Origin: JANQPX01 sp039197065
Lineage (GTDB): Bacteria > Pseudomonadota > Alphaproteobacteria > Geminicoccales > Geminicoccaceae
Reading direction: 5' to 3'
Length of the DNA stretch: 64,000 nucleotides
Assembly (NCBI GenBank): GCA_039197065.1
Contig: JBCCUL010000004.1
Location: 248,001-312,000 of the forward strand
Shown here: piece by piece, positions 62,256-64,000 of the stretch
Numbering within the stretch: the stretch's first letter is position 1
Layout: each line of letters begins with the position of its first letter
Translations under genes and position numbers: made by a program
Notes under the pieces: model-generated
Seen by the model: only the letters and a program-made list of their open reading frames with translations
What the model was told of the DNA's origin: nothing
Databases searched by the model: none

Positions 62256-63748
62256 GGTTGCTGGCCTGCTGCGATAGGCTCAAGGAATGCGTAGAGCTGA
62301 GCGGAAAACAGGAAGAGGAGGAAACAGGCGACGGCCGTTATGCAAAGCGGCACGACGCAAAGCAGCGGCGCCTCTTCGATCCGCCATGCCGCATCGCCGC
62401 CGGATCCATCCGAACTGAGAGGCTTCCCGGGCGCCGGCATGAATGCACGAACAGCAACCGGTATCAGATAGGCCACATTGAGCACGGACGAGATCATCAG
62501 AACAGCCACCAAAATGGCCTGATCGGTTTCCGCAGCTCCCAAACCCAGCTGCCACTTGCTCCAGGCCCCACCCAATGGCGGCAGGCCTATGATGCTCAAC
62601 GCAGCAATGCCGAAGGCGATGAAGGTAAAGGGCATACGACGGCCTAGGCCATGCATCTGGCTGATTTCAGTCTTATGTGTGGCAACCATGATGGCGCCGG
62701 CACAGAAGAACAGGGTGATTTTGCCAAAAGCGTGCATCGCGATATGCATCGCACTGCCGAGCGCGCCGCTTGAGGTCGCCAGCATGGCCCCGAGAACGAC
62801 GTAGGAGAGCTGACTGACGGTCGAGTAGGCCAATCGAAGCTTGAGATTGTCTTTTCGCATCGCCACCAGCGAAGCGATAATGATCGTCGCGCCCGCGGCA
62901 TAAGCAATCCAGTAGCTGGCACCGGTAACGGCGAGCAAATCGATCCCAAAGATATAGATGGTCACCTTCAACACCGAGAACACGCCCGCCTTGACCACGG
63001 CGACGGCATGCAGGAGGGCGCTTACAGGTGTTGGCGCGACCATGGCGGCAGGCAGCCAGCGATGAAATGGCATGACCGCAGCTTTGCCGATACCGAAGAC
63101 GTAGAGGGCAATCAGCAGGGCTGCGATGCCGCCGGAGACCTTGCCTTCGAGGATGCCGCCGTCGGTGAAGTCGAGTGTTCCGGCGATGATCCAGGTGTAG
63201 CCGATGGCGAAGAGCTGGAAACCGATAGAGGTGCCGAGAAGGATGCCGAGATAGACTCGGCCGGCGCGCTTGGCTTCAGGGGTGCCGCTATGGGTGACGA
63301 GCGGATAGGTACAGACGCTGAGCACTTCGTAAAAAGTGAACAATGTCAGCATGTTGCCAGCAAGCGCGATGCCCATCGTGCTGGCGATGGCGAGCGCGAA
63401 GAAGGCGAAGAAGCGGGTCTGGTTCTGCTCGTGATGACCCCGCATGTAGCCGATGGCGTAGAGCGAGGTCAGGATCCAGAGGCTGCTTGCGATCAGGGCG
63501 AAGACGGCACCCAGCGGCTCGACTTTGAAAGCGATGCTGAGACCGGGCAACATCTCCAGAAGCACCGCTTCCGGGCGTCCGCCGGCGCTCACGGGTGCGA
63601 CGACGACCAGAACCAGGCAGAAGAGTGCGACCGCGGTCACCAGGGTCACGCTTTCGCGCAGATTCGGACGCGAACCGGTCAGCGAGACGAGAAGCGCTCC
63701 GATCGCCGGCACGATCAGGCATAAAAGGATGGCGATCTCTGCGCTCAT
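62252..63748 (-). CDS. proton-translocating antiporter subunit D / NuoN-like
   Basis: A 498-residue protein with about 14 hydrophobic segments. Conserved features: MLTLFTFYEVLSVCTYPLVTH with the channel Glu, GKAAVMPFHRWLPAAMVAPTPVSALLHAVAVVKAGVFSVLKV with Lys, and HAFGKITLFFCAGAIM. This is an MrpD- or NuoN-type pump subunit. It overlaps its upstream neighbour by 4 bases (ATGA) and the small protein downstream by 4, so the operon is tightly coupled. It moves protons or sodium across the inner membrane as part of a multi-subunit complex. Confidence 0.92.
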   Translation of the reverse strand: MSAEIAILLCLIVPAIGALLVSLTGSRPNLRESVTLVTAVALFCLVLVVVAPVSAGGRPEAVLLEMLPGLSIAFKVEPLGAVFALIASSLWILTSLYAIGYMRGHHEQNQTRFFAFFALAIASTMGIALAGNMLTLFTFYEVLSVCTYPLVTHSGTPEAKRAGRVYLGILLGTSIGFQLFAIGYTWIIAGTLDFTDGGILEGKVSGGIAALLIALYVFGIGKAAVMPFHRWLPAAMVAPTPVSALLHAVAVVKAGVFSVLKVTIYIFGIDLLAVTGASYWIAYAAGATIIIASLVAMRKDNLKLRLAYSTVSQLSYVVLGAMLATSSGALGSAMHIAMHAFGKITLFFCAGAIMVATHKTEISQMHGLGRRMPFTFIAFGIAALSIIGLPPLGGAWSKWQLGLGAAETDQAILVAVLMISSVLNVAYLIPVAVRAFMPAPGKPLSSDGSGGDAAWRIEEAPLLCVVPLCITAVACFLLFLFSAQLYAFLEPIAAGQQP

Positions 63749-64000
63749 GGCCGGTGTTCCGGCGGCATCGGCCGATCGATCACCGCCGACGTCTCGACCG
63801 GCGCTGAGGTCGGAGGCCCGTCGATCAGCACTTCGGCAGCTGCGATCACGATGTCCATGGTCCAGGTGGCGCTGACGCCGAAGACGATGCAGGCGGCGGC
63901 GAGAAGAACCATCGGCGCCTGCATGGCCATCGGCGCTTCTCGGACCTCACCGCGTCCTTCGGGCGCATCCTGGAAGTAGGCGGCCTCGACGAGGCGCCAG
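63745..64000 (-). CDS. antiporter subunit, C-terminal fragment
   Basis: Only the last 84 or so codons are in the window, and the gene starts beyond 64000. The visible part begins RLVEAAYFQDAPEGRGEVREAPM, a segment typical of the C-terminal ends of MrpD-type subunits. One last hydrophobic helix (VLLAAACIVFGVSATWTMDIVIAAA region) and a proline-rich tail follow. It overlaps the next gene by 4 bases. This makes at least three proton-pump-type subunits in tandem in this operon. Confidence 0.75.
   Translation of the reverse strand, partial: WRLVEAAYFQDAPEGRGEVREAPMAMQAPMVLLAAACIVFGVSATWTMDIVIAAAEVLIDGPPTSAPVETSAVIDRPMPPEHRP

Overview
The window is a high-G+C (around 60% by eye), gene-dense stretch of a bacterial chromosome, very probably from an alphaproteobacterium. 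The evidence is an IalB-family secreted protein, an RpoE/ChrR-type ECF sigma and cupin anti-sigma pair, a GcvA-like LysR beside a DUF1127 gene, a DUF3445 heme-dependent N-demethylase relative, and alphaproteobacterial-looking RecA, RlmN, TypA and DciA. I see no rRNA, tRNA, CRISPR array, insertion sequence or prophage, so this looks like core chromosome with some accessory genes.

Layout. 1-2532: start of an 8-oxoguanine deaminase-like gene (off the left edge), divergent from a sugar isomerase/Gfo-Idh oxidoreductase pair. 2551-7492: VOC protein, sterol-desaturase-like hydroxylase, sppA, rlmN and an IalB-like protein, all on the minus strand. 7632-8893: ECF sigma and ChrR-like anti-sigma operon. 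8945-11955: DUF1330 protein, rhodanese and a divergent EF-G paralogue. 12271-16828: DUF1127 and a small protein, a divergent GcvA-like LysR, DUF3445 protein, class III cyclase and FkbM methyltransferase. 16843-26779: two-membrane-segment unknown, D-amino acid transaminase, acetoacetyl-CoA ligase, a methyltransferase/P-loop/GT4 cassette, TerC, and the glutathione formaldehyde pathway (fghA, frmA). 26959-34847: small membrane protein, membrane alpha/beta-hydrolase, aminotransferase, GGDEF-EAL protein, mobA, fdhD and an outer-membrane barrel. 35322-42974: typA, ku, a glyoxalase-superfamily protein, AsmA, DUF4197 lipoprotein and OmpA lipoprotein. 43137-52934: mutY/dciA, GST, VanZ-like protein, a truncated-looking S8-protease propeptide, an orphan DNA methyltransferase, a beta-hydroxyacid dehydrogenase, GFA protein, SNase-LTD protein, alpha/beta hydrolase and recA. 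53038-60150: GST, PAS histidine kinase, 3-hydroxyacyl-CoA dehydrogenase-like protein, a ribbon-helix-helix gene with an apparent CTG start, a solute-binding protein, HMG-CoA lyase and a family III CoA-transferase. 60269-64000: a proton-translocating antiporter (Mrp/Nuo-like) operon running off the right edge.

How the genes fit together. Several scattered loci belong to one-carbon metabolism: a DUF3445 N-demethylase relative (a possible formaldehyde source), FrmA and FghA (formaldehyde to formate), a GFA protein, and MobA plus FdhD (maturation of molybdenum formate dehydrogenase). HMG-CoA lyase and acetoacetyl-CoA ligase would both handle acetoacetate. Envelope functions (SppA, AsmA, two lipoproteins, a beta-barrel, a GT4) form a second theme.

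The most unusual signal is non-coding. A short palindromic element (core CTAGTGGYNNGRCCAC) recurs at about eight places. Several copies start exactly at a stop codon, three lie in tandem at 46142-46201, and the arms change in a compensatory way. Other points worth a second look are a ChrR-like anti-sigma that has lost three of the four zinc ligands of its sigma-binding domain, competing hairpins just upstream of typA, and twin TGTAT-N2-ATRCA boxes 70 bp apart in front of the LysR gene.
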